64,000 bases of DNA from Cryptomeria japonica (lineage: Eukaryota; Streptophyta; Pinopsida; Cupressales; Cupressaceae), in NCBI RefSeq assembly GCF_030272615.1, contig NC_081409.1:655436468-655500467 (forward strand), in the 5' to 3' direction. The first letter of the stretch is position 1, and every line of letters starts with the position of its first letter. Below are positions 47,129-57,682 of the stretch, piece by piece. The notes below the pieces were generated by a model, which was not told the DNA's origin, did no database searches, and saw nothing but the letters and a program-made list of their open reading frames with translations. The translations under genes were made by a program, and so were the position numbers.

Positions 47129-47932
47129 TGTTTATGGTGAAAATGGATAACAATGATAACAATATTGAAAGGCTAAATGAATTCAACCACTAAACCCTAG
47201 CCTAACAATGAACAAAGATCCACCATAACATATGAAGATTACCTAAGACAATGCAAATAACTCAAAATCACAAAGATTATACCATCACATGTCCAATAGG
47301 GTTTTGATCTCCATTCTTCCTATCTCCATTGATCTTGCTTGATATACTTGCTCTCAGATTTTTATATGCACAAGAGCTCAACAAAGAACGGAATGTGGTT
47401 GCAAGTGGAATTGTAGTGTAGCCAAGTACTCCAAAATCAGTCATTAGGATGTGTCATTAGTCATTAGGGTTTGTCCTTAGGGTTTGACAATGAAGAAAGC
47501 ATCTCCTTAAATAGAAGACACAATAAGAAATGGAGGGTTAAGATTGAGAGGTGTAAAAAGAGAGGTCGGCTAGGATTAGAGGGTAGGTAAAAGAAATACC
47601 AAAATAATGAAAAAGGTAGGTAGTGTATGAATTAAGAGATGAATGACATGTGTCATGTGTAGAAAAAGATAATGAATTAATTAAATAAATAAAGATTTAT
47701 TTAATTAATAGAAGAAGTGGGACAATTAAATAAATAAAATATTTATTTAATTTAGGAAAGGGGTAATTTAAATAAATAAATGTATTTATTTAAATGAGAA
47801 ATAAGGCTAGAAGAGGATAAATGAATTAATTAAATAAATAAAAATTTATTTAATTAATAGAAGAATTAGGCTTAGATAATTAAATAAATAAAATATTTAT
47901 TTAATTAGACATGACAATTTTGAGTGTCTACA
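47129..47932 (-). repeat. G2 3' LTR (804 bp)
   Basis: In sense it starts TGTAGACACTCAAAATTG at 47932 and ends CACCATAAACA at 47129. Equal in length to the 5' LTR. Confidence 0.95.
47672..47908. repeat. Cluster of five AT-rich palindromes in the G2 LTR
   Basis: Five inverted repeats of 30-35 bp, all variants of TTAATTAAATAAA / TTTATTTAATTAA, lie at about 47676-47708, 47723-47754, 47764-47794, 47824-47858 and 47877-47907. The same set occurs in the 5' LTR at 58229-58461. In sense orientation they occupy the first ~260 bp of U3. Confidence 0.85.
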
Positions 47933-47950
47933 TTTTGCCCCTCTTTGAGA
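47933..47950 (-). other. Polypurine tract of G2
   Basis: On the minus strand CTCAAAGAGGGGCAAAA lies against the LTR start TGTAGACAC. Confidence 0.85.
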
Positions 47951-48533
47951 CAATGCGGCTTGTCGCGTTGTTTCAAAGAAGATAAGATGAACTGATACAG
48001 AGTTGCCCCAAGATGGGAATTATATGCCCCCTCGAGAGATTGGATGAAAATGTCTGAAAAGATTGCAGACAATCTCTCGATAAGAAAGACGGGATAGAAT
48101 GGACTGATTGGATAAAGTGACAAAGTCACGGGATAAGGAAGACTGACTCGGGAAATGAGAGCTAGGGCAATCTATAAGATAGACCACGGGGGAAAATACA
48201 TCCTCATTGTCATCTACACCGTCACAAGAGCATAGTGCAAAGCAAAAATAAAGCAGCAACAGTCAGCAGCGATGGCTTTTGTTCACAGATTCGACCGTGT
48301 TCGTCGATTCTAGAGGCCAACGGAGGCAGGAGAGCCAGTGAGTACCACAAAACCTCCTTGTACTTTGATGCATTTATTGTTGTCATTAATGCATACTAGG
48401 TAATGTAATAAATGCGCATTTATGTCTTCCAGGTCAAATCGGCAGTTCTGTGATGAACATATGCTGTCGATTGGATAAGCTGCTGAGAGGATACACTCAA
48501 GAAGGTCCTCTAGGGAAGACTAAGATAGATCAA

Positions 48534-48744
48534 GGCACTTTGTGATGGACAGTGAGTACCAAGATAAAGTACTTTGTGATGAACAGGGAGTACTAAAATA
48601 TGAGCAGCACTTTGTGATGAACAGGGAGTGCAAATGTGAGTAACACTTTGTGATGAACAGTGAGTGTCACACACGTAGTACTTTGTGATGAACAAGGAGT
48701 ACTACTAGGATAGATAGCAACACTTTGTGATGAACAGTGAGTGT
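48534..48744 (+). repeat. Six-unit hairpin array with covarying stems
   Basis: Six copies of CTTTGTGATGAACAGNGAG with 33-39-bp spacing; each is bracketed by inverted arms that differ between units yet still pair. Arms are GGCACT/AGTACC (48534, one mismatch), AGTACT/AGTACT (48568), GCACT/AGTGC (48607), ACACT/AGTGT (48643), GTAGTACT/AGTACTAC (48675) and ACACT/AGTGT (48720). The array lies just upstream of the antisense PMD fragment. Units with ACAGTGAGT also contain GTGAGT, a 5' splice-site-like hexamer. Confidence 0.85.
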
Positions 48745-48781
48745 CACTATGACTGACATGATTTGATTTGCTTGACTGCAG

Positions 48782-49342
48782 GAATACTTGCCGATGCTGG
48801 AGTCACGGGAGAGATTCCCATCGACTCAGAGGTTGCGACCTGAGTTGACAGCCGAGGACTGAGCTGCGATTGAGGTTATGGGATTGAGATACATTCTGTA
48901 TGTGCCTGAGTTTCGGGTGAACGTGGGATTGCTGACTGCACTGGCTGAGAGATGGCACTCAGAGACTTGTAGTTTGCATTTGCCAATGGGTGAGATGACA
49001 GTCACCTTGGAGGATGTATATAGGATTCTATGGATACCGATCGATGGGGAGTTAGTACCCTATGATCGAGACGGAGATAGGGATGCACTGAGATGAGTGT
49101 TCTAGGATCTAGGACTAGGGATGAGGGTGGGACATGTGGCATGGGATACCATGACATGGACAGGATTAGCACTACCAATAGTGTTGACAGGAGTTATCAG
49201 TGGGTTCCTCTGTCTGGATAGGATGACACGAGGGGTGGCTGCAGGGGACACAGGGGCCAGGAGAGTTGATCTTGGGGTGGGTCCTTCTAGGGCTCAAACT
49301 CCATCGAGGCCAGGTGGCTCCGAGGAAGGGAATTCATCATAG
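48782..49342 (+). pseudogene. Plant mobile domain (PMD) fragment, antisense in G2
   Basis: A splice-acceptor-like TTGACTGCAG ends at 48781 and the frame then reads RPELTAED-stop-AAIEVMGLRYILYV, AERWHSETCSLHLPMGEMTV and TLEDVYRILWIPIDGELVPY. These match the PMD of G1 (for example ERWDVDTSTF and GEMSVTLEDMYRIL). Stops occur at 48861, 49094 and 49100. The middle of the domain is missing; a Gly-rich C-terminal piece (about 49121-49342) follows. It is in the same place and orientation as in G1, between pol and 3' LTR. Not functional as it stands. Confidence 0.75.
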
Positions 49343-51022
49343 CCGTAGAGGGCTCCCTATGTATCAGTATTGTACCATTTTTGTATTGTAGACACCTGCG
49401 GGTGATTTTGTAGCCATATGATTCTTTTGACATCATTGTATCATGACACTTTTGATTATATATGAGAGATGATCCATTTTTGCGGCAGCTATATGCATGC
49501 ATACCTATGTGATGAAATGTTCTTATGTGATACATGTTTTATGATATGGATGCTTATATGATGCAATGCAATATATTTTTGTTCTTTTATGTTGTATATG
49601 TGATGCATGATGCAAATGTGAATGTATGTAATGCAAATGAATATGATAATGCAAATGATTATTTACATAATGAAAATGTGAGATGTGCTAACATGTGTTG
49701 TATGCAGGATGTGATGCAATTGTGATATCTATATGTATGTATGAAATGCTTATATGTGGTGATGTAGGTGTAACTATATGAAATGCAAATGTTTTTGGTG
49801 TGTCATTATACTCAGTCATGTGATAGCGGGCTACACGGACTCGAGAAGGACAATGGAAGTCAATCAAGAAAGGGGGATGGAAGACAGAAGATATGAACGT
49901 GAAAGAGCTTCTTGTGCGTTATCATCATTGAGCTTTATTATGGCAGAATAGGTTATGACAATCGAGGCATTTGTTTGGCCCAGAAAGTCATTGTACCTGT
50001 TTGCATGGAGATAAGACAGTCACAAACAAGGAATGCCCCAGTTCATACTAGACTCACAGTGTCCTCATATCCTTGGACAAGTCATAGCATTACTAAAAGA
50101 CAATCGACAAACAGCAAATGCAAATAGGTGACGATACCCCATCCTCGCCTTTCTAGTCAAAGACATCCTGGAAAAGCTAAAAGACATGTCACCAAAAAGA
50201 TAAAATCAAAAGAAAACCAAGACTCGACACCAACATCCACTGTAGTCCTCAAGTTTAGTGTCTCTTGTCACTTGTATAAGTCGAATTTTGATTGTGGTCA
50301 CAATGTTTACTTTCACAAAAAGGATAGATAGCACTGAACCATAATGTTGTCCGAGTCTGTTGAAAGATTTGATTTTGTTGAAGCTCATTGTTGCTGCTGT
50401 GTCTCCTTTGAAACTGACTGAATCCATGAAACTGATACTTTATTGCGGAGAAGACGAAAATTTATTGTGGACTGGCGATGCAGATGTTGCTTTATTGCGG
50501 ATTGTGCGCGGATAGACTTGAAGGAAGCTGGAAGAAACTGTACTCCTCGAAACATGTGATGTTCTCAGTTCCACACCCATCACTAGATGTAGGAATTGCC
50601 TTAGTCACAGATAGGAGCTGATTTATTATGGATGGAAAGGGAGTGAAAAAGGGAGGGTTATGGATGGCTAACCAATCTTAGGTAGATCAATAACAAGCCA
50701 TGATGGGAATGGTTAAGTTTATTGTGAGTGAATAGGTTGTGAGTGTGTGCAAAGTGAAAGATGAAAGAGAATCCTGAAAGAGGGAGGAGCAAAGTCTCTA
50801 TGCATGGCGCTGGTGACCCAGTTTTCACCATGGTACTTGCCCAGGGCGCCACCGAAGTGGTTTTCACCGTTGGACGAAATTATTTCTCTTTACTTTTTTT
50901 TTTCGATTTTTCAATTTTTTTGTTGTCACAAGGTGCCTGTTTGCCAGGTTTTCACCAAGTAACGATTTTTTTGTTTTATAATTTTTTTTTTTGTATTTTT
51001 GAATTAGGATGTTCCGAAGAGC
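49343..51022. other. G2 spacer downstream of pol, no gene
   Basis: AT-rich with many ATG/GCAA words near 49500-49760. No ORF is supported on either strand beyond short chance frames. Confidence 0.5.
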
Positions 51023-52711
51023 TTATGTGTAGAACCTGCGAAGGTGCATGCTATTGATAGGATCCTCCAAGGGTTCACCTTCTGTAGTTGAGAGCTGATA
51101 TGCCCCAGATCCATATACCGCTGTGATGATGTAAGGACCAAGCCAGTTTGGTTCGAACTTGCCCTTCTTATCTCTGTCTTGCTGATTCTTGGGGTTTTCT
51201 CTGAGTACTAAGTCACCTACCTCAAATGAGCGAGGCTTGACCTTGTGATTGTAACTGCATTGTTCCTTGACTGAATGATGTGTAGCTTGAGTGTCTGTCT
51301 TCCTTGATAAAGGAACTGAGATAGAATTACTAGTGTGTGGACTACACAGGCCCATATGCGTGTCACCTAAAGAAGTTTGGGCATCACTGATAGCAAAGTC
51401 CTTTGAGGAAGCTCCATTAAAGGTCCATGATGTATCACCAGAAGGAAAAGGATGTGTGGAACAAGTGGATGAGTTATGAAGGCTTATGATTGTGAAAAGA
51501 AGTGAAAGTAGGATAGCATGATGGAGACTTAGGATCAACAAGTATGCTTTTTGACTTGAAATTTTAGAGCTTTTGCCCCCAGTTATTTTGATATTAGGGG
51601 AGATCAACTCTTGCTCTTTTTCTTTCATTGGATTTTTATCCTTGACCTTGATTTTTGCTGAGTCCAATAGCTTTTGATTTTGATTTGGACTGAAGGAATT
51701 TTCTTTATTTTTGACTTTTAGATTTTTCTTTTCAAAGCTTGATTTTTGATCCCCAATGAGTAAGGGCTTTTGTAATTCTTGTTGATCCAAGTCTGGAAGT
51801 GGAGTGGAAATGGAATGAGTGGATGATATGGTAAATCTATGTGAGTCCTCAAGAGGGTTGGCGATACGCTCAATAGATTCTTTGTTGGAACCACTCTTAG
51901 GATTGTTGATATCAAGAGTTGCTTGCACCACTAGAGGAGATTTGCATTCGGACTTAGTAGCCACAACACTAGGTGGTTCACACCCAATTCCTTGACATTG
52001 CAAATTGTTTGTAGTTTGTTCTTGTTGACTAAATATCTTAGTAGATAGTGGGAGTTGATCAACATGAAAGATATACTCACCACATCCCATGTCTTTAATC
52101 TTGAACTTGTCTTCTTTTAGCTCTGCCTGTTTTGATGTAGAAGCTTTTAAGGATTCAGGATCCACATATGCCGATGAAGGAATACCTTCGCAATTGACTG
52201 GGATTGTTATTTTTGATCGAGGTCGCAGATTGTTGCAATATATGAATGGATTTGGATCCACTTTGACGGTCACTTCAACTCCATTGTGTGGAAACTTGAT
52301 ACATCGATGATATGTAGATGGTACTGCGTTCATCTCATGAATCCAAGGACGTCCTAGCAATATGTTGTATGTGAGATCAAGGTCTAGGACTTGACAAATC
52401 ACATCTTTTGTGACTAGCCCTATTCTTAATGGTAAGGTGACCGTGCCCTTGGATGAACGCTCTTCATCATCATAGGCCTTAATGGTGATTTGGTTTGTAG
52501 AATTCACAGCTTTGTCAGAATATCCCAATTGTCTTATGGTACTCAAGGTACAAATGTTAAGACCTGCTCCTCCATCTATCAGGACTCGCTTTATTCGGTG
52601 TTTATGTATGAAGGCTTCAACATGTAGGGGTGCATTATGAGGCTGACTTATGGAGGCGTCATCGGCTTCTGTGAATGTGAGGGAGTGTGGAATGGATAGG
52701 TATCCCACCAT
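51023..52711 (-). CDS. G2 protease fused to integrase C-terminal tail (562 aa)
   Basis: Residues 1-150 are a retropepsin-like protease: active-site VLIDGGAGLNICTL (Asp at 46), then YNILLGRPWIHEMNAVPSTY (about 115-134). This enzyme would cut the Gag polyprotein. Residues 150-480 are low-complexity and Lys/Ser-rich, with a hydrophobic stretch AYLLILSLHHAILLSLLFTI at about 389-408. Residues 486-562 are the integrase C-terminal domain (KPRSFEVGDLVLRE, GKFEPNWLGPYIIT, INSMHLRRFY). RT, RNase H and the integrase core are missing but the frame stays open across the join. The codon before its first Met region is in frame with gag through one TAG. Confidence 0.85.
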   Translation of the reverse strand: MVGYLSIPHSLTFTEADDASISQPHNAPLHVEAFIHKHRIKRVLIDGGAGLNICTLSTIRQLGYSDKAVNSTNQITIKAYDDEERSSKGTVTLPLRIGLVTKDVICQVLDLDLTYNILLGRPWIHEMNAVPSTYHRCIKFPHNGVEVTVKVDPNPFIYCNNLRPRSKITIPVNCEGIPSSAYVDPESLKASTSKQAELKEDKFKIKDMGCGEYIFHVDQLPLSTKIFSQQEQTTNNLQCQGIGCEPPSVVATKSECKSPLVVQATLDINNPKSGSNKESIERIANPLEDSHRFTISSTHSISTPLPDLDQQELQKPLLIGDQKSSFEKKNLKVKNKENSFSPNQNQKLLDSAKIKVKDKNPMKEKEQELISPNIKITGGKSSKISSQKAYLLILSLHHAILLSLLFTIISLHNSSTCSTHPFPSGDTSWTFNGASSKDFAISDAQTSLGDTHMGLCSPHTSNSISVPLSRKTDTQATHHSVKEQCSYNHKVKPRSFEVGDLVLRENPKNQQDRDKKGKFEPNWLGPYIITAVYGSGAYQLSTTEGEPLEDPINSMHLRRFYT

Positions 52712-52720
52712 GGCTTGAAA

Positions 52721-52723
52721 CTA
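52721..52723 (-). other. In-frame amber codon between G2 gag and protease
   Basis: Gag ends ...DLNVD-TAG and the next codons (Phe-Gln-Ala-Met-Val-Gly) continue in the same frame into the protease. Gag and protease would be one ~1,367-residue protein but for this codon. Confidence 0.85.
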
Positions 52724-55126
52724 GTCCACGTTCAGATCAGTAGGGACGACAGTGTCTCTCAAGATTTTGTCAAGGATAGCTTTATGTGCAGGAGATATAC
52801 GTAAGAGCTCAAGAATAGAGATGAGCGCGGGTGTCTTCCCTAGTTGTTCTACAAGATTGTACTCAGGCTTGGTAGATAAAGGATTGGTATTCTTAGTGGA
52901 GCATCCTGGCAATGTAATCTTACCTTGACGGGTTGTAACATGACATTCGGAGGTAGCTTCGGATGAAGATCCCACACCCTTTAGGACAATTTTAGGTCGC
53001 TGAGGAGGATTCTCAGGATTTTTATTTTTGATAGTAATGGTAGAGATATGATTGTCCATTGAGATGTGATTGATGGTAGAATCATAATTGTAAGGTGCTC
53101 TGGTGTAATTGGCTTGATCATCTGTGACTTTGCCTTTTCCTTTGTCATGTTTTGGGAATGGTTCCTTAAACACCTCATGCTCTTGGTTAGATGAATGTCT
53201 CTCAATCTCTATATCTCCTCTATCAATGAGATCTTGTACAATGTTTTTCAATCGATGGCAATTACCTGTCTTGTGACCCTTGCTCTTATGAAACTCACAA
53301 AACTCATCATCATTCCACCAATTCGGTTTTACCTTTGGTTCATATGGAGGAAAATCTGGGACTGTGATCACTTTGTTTGCTACAAGCTTTTTGAATACTG
53401 ATTCAAGTGGTTCTCCCAATGGAGTGTACTTCCTTCGTGGTTTAGAAGTTGTTTGATTGTTCACTTGATTGTTGGTAGAACTTGATCCAGAAAAGACGAA
53501 CTTTGGTCTCACTGTGTTGGCATCAACAACACCATCATTAACTGTGTTCTTATTCTTGTTCCAAAATTTTGGTTTGTCCTTTCCTTTGAAGTCCTCTTTG
53601 TTTTCTTTGAATAGCTTGATAACTCCTTGTTCAATTAAGACCTTTTCTGTTGCTAGGCCCTTTTCAATGACATCCTTGAATGTAGACAAACAAGCTTTTC
53701 TGAGATCATAGCCAATAGCCTTGTTAACATTTTGTGTGAACATCTCCACCATTTGTTTTTGCGGGATTTCGCAAGAGCATCTGCTAGCTAGGTTTCTCCA
53801 TCTCTGTAAAAATGTTGCGAAAGATTCTCCTTCTTTTTGTTTAGTATTGCACAAGGTAGTAACTGAGACATCTATTTCAATGTTGTAAGAAAAATGCTGA
53901 ATGAATGCTTCTGCCAAGTCACCCCATGACTTAATACCGGGAGGTAATTGAGAAAACCATTCCATAGCTTGATCTCCTAAGCTCTGTGGGAACAACCTCA
54001 TTAAGTATGTTTCTTCTACCGCTACCTCAATGCAAGCAGTGAAGAATTGTCTTATGTGTGCCTTGGGGTCTCCTCTCCCTCTATATTTGTTGAATTTTGG
54101 TGTTACAAAGTGTGGAGGAAACAGAGGCATTGGAATGCTCTTATCGAAGGGATAAGGACATATATCTCTCATAGTGTATGTAGGTTTGGATGTACTCATG
54201 TCCTCCACTTTCTTTTGTAGATCTCTAATTTGTTGTTCCAAATTATTCTTGGGAGGAGATTGATTTCTTGTAGCATACCCCATGTTTGAAACACCCATTT
54301 GAGGAGGAGCTTGTTGCATGTATGGATGATACTGATCGTAAACATGTCCATATGGAGGTCTATATTGTTGCGACATATATGGAGCACTTGGCATAACTTC
54401 TTGTTGAGGGACCCCATATCTGTTTTGTGTATATAAACCATATTCAATAGGCCTTTCATTTTCCATTGTGTTGCCCCCAATTTTGACATGAGGTCTCCTT
54501 GTGTCAAAATTTTGAGGATGCCTTTGAGTATCTACTTGTTTTGATTGATCCTTACCTTGAGCATGTGTTTGAGCATAAGGCCTCCATGATGGTCTTTGAA
54601 TGTAAGTATCATATGTTTGAGCTTGTGTATGTGGGATTGCCAGTTTTTGAAGCAGAACTGATGGTGACTCAGGCATCATATTCGGTCCTTTATTTCCTCC
54701 ACTATTTGGTCTCCTTTGATCCATGTTGGGTTGAATTTGTTGTGAGGGTCGACTTTCCATAAGTTGAGATAAGTCAAAATCATGTGGTATTTTAGCTCCA
54801 CTTTGTGCCATCATGTTTAAAAAGTATTGACGATCTCTCCTCATTATCTCTTCAACCAATCTATTGAATTGAGGATCCATTATAGATTCTTGTATGTCTG
54901 CTGATAGTATTGAAGAGTTGTCAACATTGTCATTGTGTGTAGTATTGTTGTTTATAGCGTTTGCGCTTTCCACATTTGGATTGTTTCTATAAACATTCAT
55001 GTCTGGTAATGTAGTGTGCTCAGGATTGTAGAATAGATCATTGTCATACTCATACGAACTCATGTTTACGGATTCTTGAGCTTCTTTAGCTATTCTCCTA
55101 GATTTTTGAAGGCGGGTTTCAACCAT
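52721..55126 (-). CDS. G2 Gag (801 aa), intact
   Basis: Start at MVETRLQKSRRIAKEA; open to TAG at 52721. Residues ~1-330 are a Gln/Asn/Pro-rich region with a short coiled coil (NNLEQQIRDLQKKVEDM). Residues ~340-470 are a Retrotrans_gag-type capsid: DPKAHIRQFFTACIEVA, MRLFPQSLGDQAMEWFSQLP, FIQHFSYN, TKQKEGESFATFLQRWRNLA. A zinc-binding CEFHKSKGHKTGNC (610-623, C-x2-H-x4-H-x4-C) follows, typical of Tat gags. The end has YNLVEQLGKTPALISILELL, a motif before protease that is also seen in G1 (62174-62863). Such a protein would form particles and package RNA. Being intact, it might serve G2 copies in trans. Confidence 0.92.
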   Translation of the reverse strand: MVETRLQKSRRIAKEAQESVNMSSYEYDNDLFYNPEHTTLPDMNVYRNNPNVESANAINNNTTHNDNVDNSSILSADIQESIMDPQFNRLVEEIMRRDRQYFLNMMAQSGAKIPHDFDLSQLMESRPSQQIQPNMDQRRPNSGGNKGPNMMPESPSVLLQKLAIPHTQAQTYDTYIQRPSWRPYAQTHAQGKDQSKQVDTQRHPQNFDTRRPHVKIGGNTMENERPIEYGLYTQNRYGVPQQEVMPSAPYMSQQYRPPYGHVYDQYHPYMQQAPPQMGVSNMGYATRNQSPPKNNLEQQIRDLQKKVEDMSTSKPTYTMRDICPYPFDKSIPMPLFPPHFVTPKFNKYRGRGDPKAHIRQFFTACIEVAVEETYLMRLFPQSLGDQAMEWFSQLPPGIKSWGDLAEAFIQHFSYNIEIDVSVTTLCNTKQKEGESFATFLQRWRNLASRCSCEIPQKQMVEMFTQNVNKAIGYDLRKACLSTFKDVIEKGLATEKVLIEQGVIKLFKENKEDFKGKDKPKFWNKNKNTVNDGVVDANTVRPKFVFSGSSSTNNQVNNQTTSKPRRKYTPLGEPLESVFKKLVANKVITVPDFPPYEPKVKPNWWNDDEFCEFHKSKGHKTGNCHRLKNIVQDLIDRGDIEIERHSSNQEHEVFKEPFPKHDKGKGKVTDDQANYTRAPYNYDSTINHISMDNHISTITIKNKNPENPPQRPKIVLKGVGSSSEATSECHVTTRQGKITLPGCSTKNTNPLSTKPEYNLVEQLGKTPALISILELLRISPAHKAILDKILRDTVVPTDLNVD

Positions 55127-57660
55127 GAACTAGGTGTTTAGCAATATGTGAGAGACTAGACGAAGAATGAAAAGAGTATGGAAGACCAAGAGTTGTATGG
55201 AGTGTAAATGAATCTTGAGATGTACTTGCAATGTCCAAAGTGTAAGACCAAGTATGTAAGTAGTAGAGTAGGTGTGACTTCCAAAGAGACGATCGTTTCT
55301 CTTGATGAGGTAAGCTGACCTTGACCCTAAGTAAGACCAAATGAGACCCAAAGGTAAGAAACCTTGATGAGGGACCACTTAGCAAAGTGTAGTAGTATGT
55401 AGTGTGTTGACAAAGTATGATGACGACAAGCAAGTGACCTTTTGACTCAAGTTTAGACAAGTATGAATGTAAAATGAGATGTGAAGAAATGATGGACTAT
55501 GTGAGACCCAAAGACAGGTTGAATGCTAGATGAAACCTGAAGAGACAACCTAAGAAGCTCAAGTATGCCGAAACTGATTTTCTTTGTTTGTTGGACTGTG
55601 AAATTTTTCCAATTTGTGAAGTTTTTGGTGGTGACCAAATCTGAATGTTTGACTATTTTTCATGACAAGAGGACACAATGTTGATGAGGACTCAGTGTTT
55701 GCAAGTGTTTAGACTCCAAAATGACTCCAAGAAAAGTGTGTTGTTTGATGTAAAATTGTTTTGCATACACTTGAAGACACAAAAGACACAATGTTTTGCT
55801 GTTTGCTCTTGATTGTTTGAATGTTTAACATAAGTCAAGCACAATTCTTATGGCTGGCCAAGACAATAGTTGTTGATCCCACATGGGGTTTTACCCCCGA
55901 GGCTACACTATTCAGAGCGGATACTTAGATGCTTGACCTCACTGGCTCCACCCTCGGCACTCACTTCTCGGGTCAGCCAAGCATCAGTCCCCATGAAAAC
56001 TCCCCATGGCGAACTTTGTATCTCTACTAAGAACCGTATGTGTGTGGGCCGCTACCAGAGGTCCGACCTCCTGCCCCAACAACTAGAAGGATTTGGGCAT
56101 CTAAAACAAAAAGGTGCTAGTAAGGGCATCTGCTCGTGTGGCCACTTTCAGCTCTGTAAATACAGAAGGCTCCCAGTCGGTAGGGGTTATGCCCTACAAA
56201 TGATCAAATAAATTTGATCAAACGGGTTTATGGGGAGACATAGTGTCGGTATGAACTAATCAGCACACGTTATTCATAGTTTTCACCATGAATACATTTG
56301 ATTATAGTGGTTTGGATGAGGTGGGTTTTCCTCGCTACCACTTGGGTCGTTCTCTTCTCACTAATAGTCCTAATGACCACACGGGAAGACAAGCCCTCTA
56401 AAGATTAAACAAAAAGAGCCTATTGCTCAAGACACAAAAGACAATGATTCAATTTTAGTGCACCAATTGAAGTGTTTGCTAGTCTATGAAAACAAGGCAC
56501 ACAATAAAAATCCAAAAAACCTTGCCAAGGACCTGCAACAAATATTTATTAGTAGTTTGGATTGTTTCAAATGATCACCCCTTCCTGCAAGTACACAAGT
56601 TAGGTAAATTTTAGATCCAAAAGACTTTGTGAAATAGGGGCCTTCAACAATGCGTTTTGTTGACCAATTCAAAGACCTGATTCATCATAAAAAAAGACCA
56701 CCTGTAAAATTTCAAGATATTTCCAGAAATGTAAGAAAATCCAAAAAATTTGTTAATTTGCTCCAAAAATTAATTTTTTTATGAAAAAATCATAAAAAAT
56801 TCATATAAAATGCAAAATCGATCAAAAAAATCTGAAATTTTTACTGGAGAGTTTTTATGGTCTTCCAAATCTGCACAAAAAATTTCCTGCAACAAATCCA
56901 AGCAGTTTGTGAGATATGAGTAAAATAATGCAAAACCCTAATTTTCAAAGATCTAATTTTTGAAGAATGATTTTGCATCAAATTTAAAATAACAAACAAC
57001 AGATCCTATGTATAATTTTGAGATATTTCCAAAAATGTAAGAAAATCCAAAAAATTCGCTAATTTTCTCTCAAAATTAATTTTTTATGAAAAATAATAAA
57101 AAAATTCATATAAAATGCAAAATTGATCCAAAAATTCTGAAATTTTTACTGAATCTTTCTGATACTGTTTTTGACCTGCACAAAACATTTTATGGAAAAA
57201 TTCAAAGCCGTTTGTGAGATCTGATCAAAATAAATAAAAACCCTAATTTTTAAAGATCTGATTTTTAGGGAAATATTTTGCATCAAAATTAAATTCACAA
57301 AGAATAGATCCTATGTATAATTATGAGAGATTTCCAAAAATGTAAGAAAATCCGAAAAATTCTCTCATTTGCTCTCAAAATAATTTTTTTATGAAAAATC
57401 GTAAAAAATTCCTAAAAATTGAAAATTTGCTCCAAAAATTCTGAATTTTGGATTGAGAGCTCCTGATACTTTATTCAACTTGCAAAAAACATTTGGTGCA
57501 AAATTTCCAAGCCGTTTATGAGATATGATCGAATCTCTCCAAGATCTTGATTTTGTGTCCAAAACCCTAGCTGCACAAGGTTATTCTCCAAATTGTTTTA
57601 CAAAATAGCAATATAGGGTTAGAAAAATCTGCAAAAAAACATAGATCTAAGAAAAATCCA
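55127..57660 (-). other. G2 leader, non-coding, with ~305-bp tandem repeats
   Basis: A 2.5-kb leader lies between primer site and gag. At about 56680-57600 three ~305-bp units repeat. Their shared landmark AGATATTTCC...AATGTAAGAAAATCC occurs at 56715 and 57021, and a variant at about 57326; the third unit is shortened. A GC-richer block at 55880-56190 has no credible ORF. The leader is a plausible packaging region. Confidence 0.75.
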
Positions 57661-57680
57661 TGTCCCACCGGGCGTGCCAA
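57661..57680 (-). other. Primer binding site of G2
   Basis: On the minus strand TTGGCACGCCCGGTGGGACA follows the LTR end by two bases. This form is common in plant gypsy elements; I do not name the tRNA. Confidence 0.8.
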
Positions 57681-57682
57681 AA

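Noticed and set aside
48534-48744. CRISPR-like repeats and spacers
   Set aside because: Inside a plant retrotransposon; spacers are short and the stems covary, which CRISPR repeats do not.
55870-56211. 113-codon plus-strand ORF in the G2 leader
   Set aside because: Antisense to the leader, no domain; GC-richer composition alone opens the frame.
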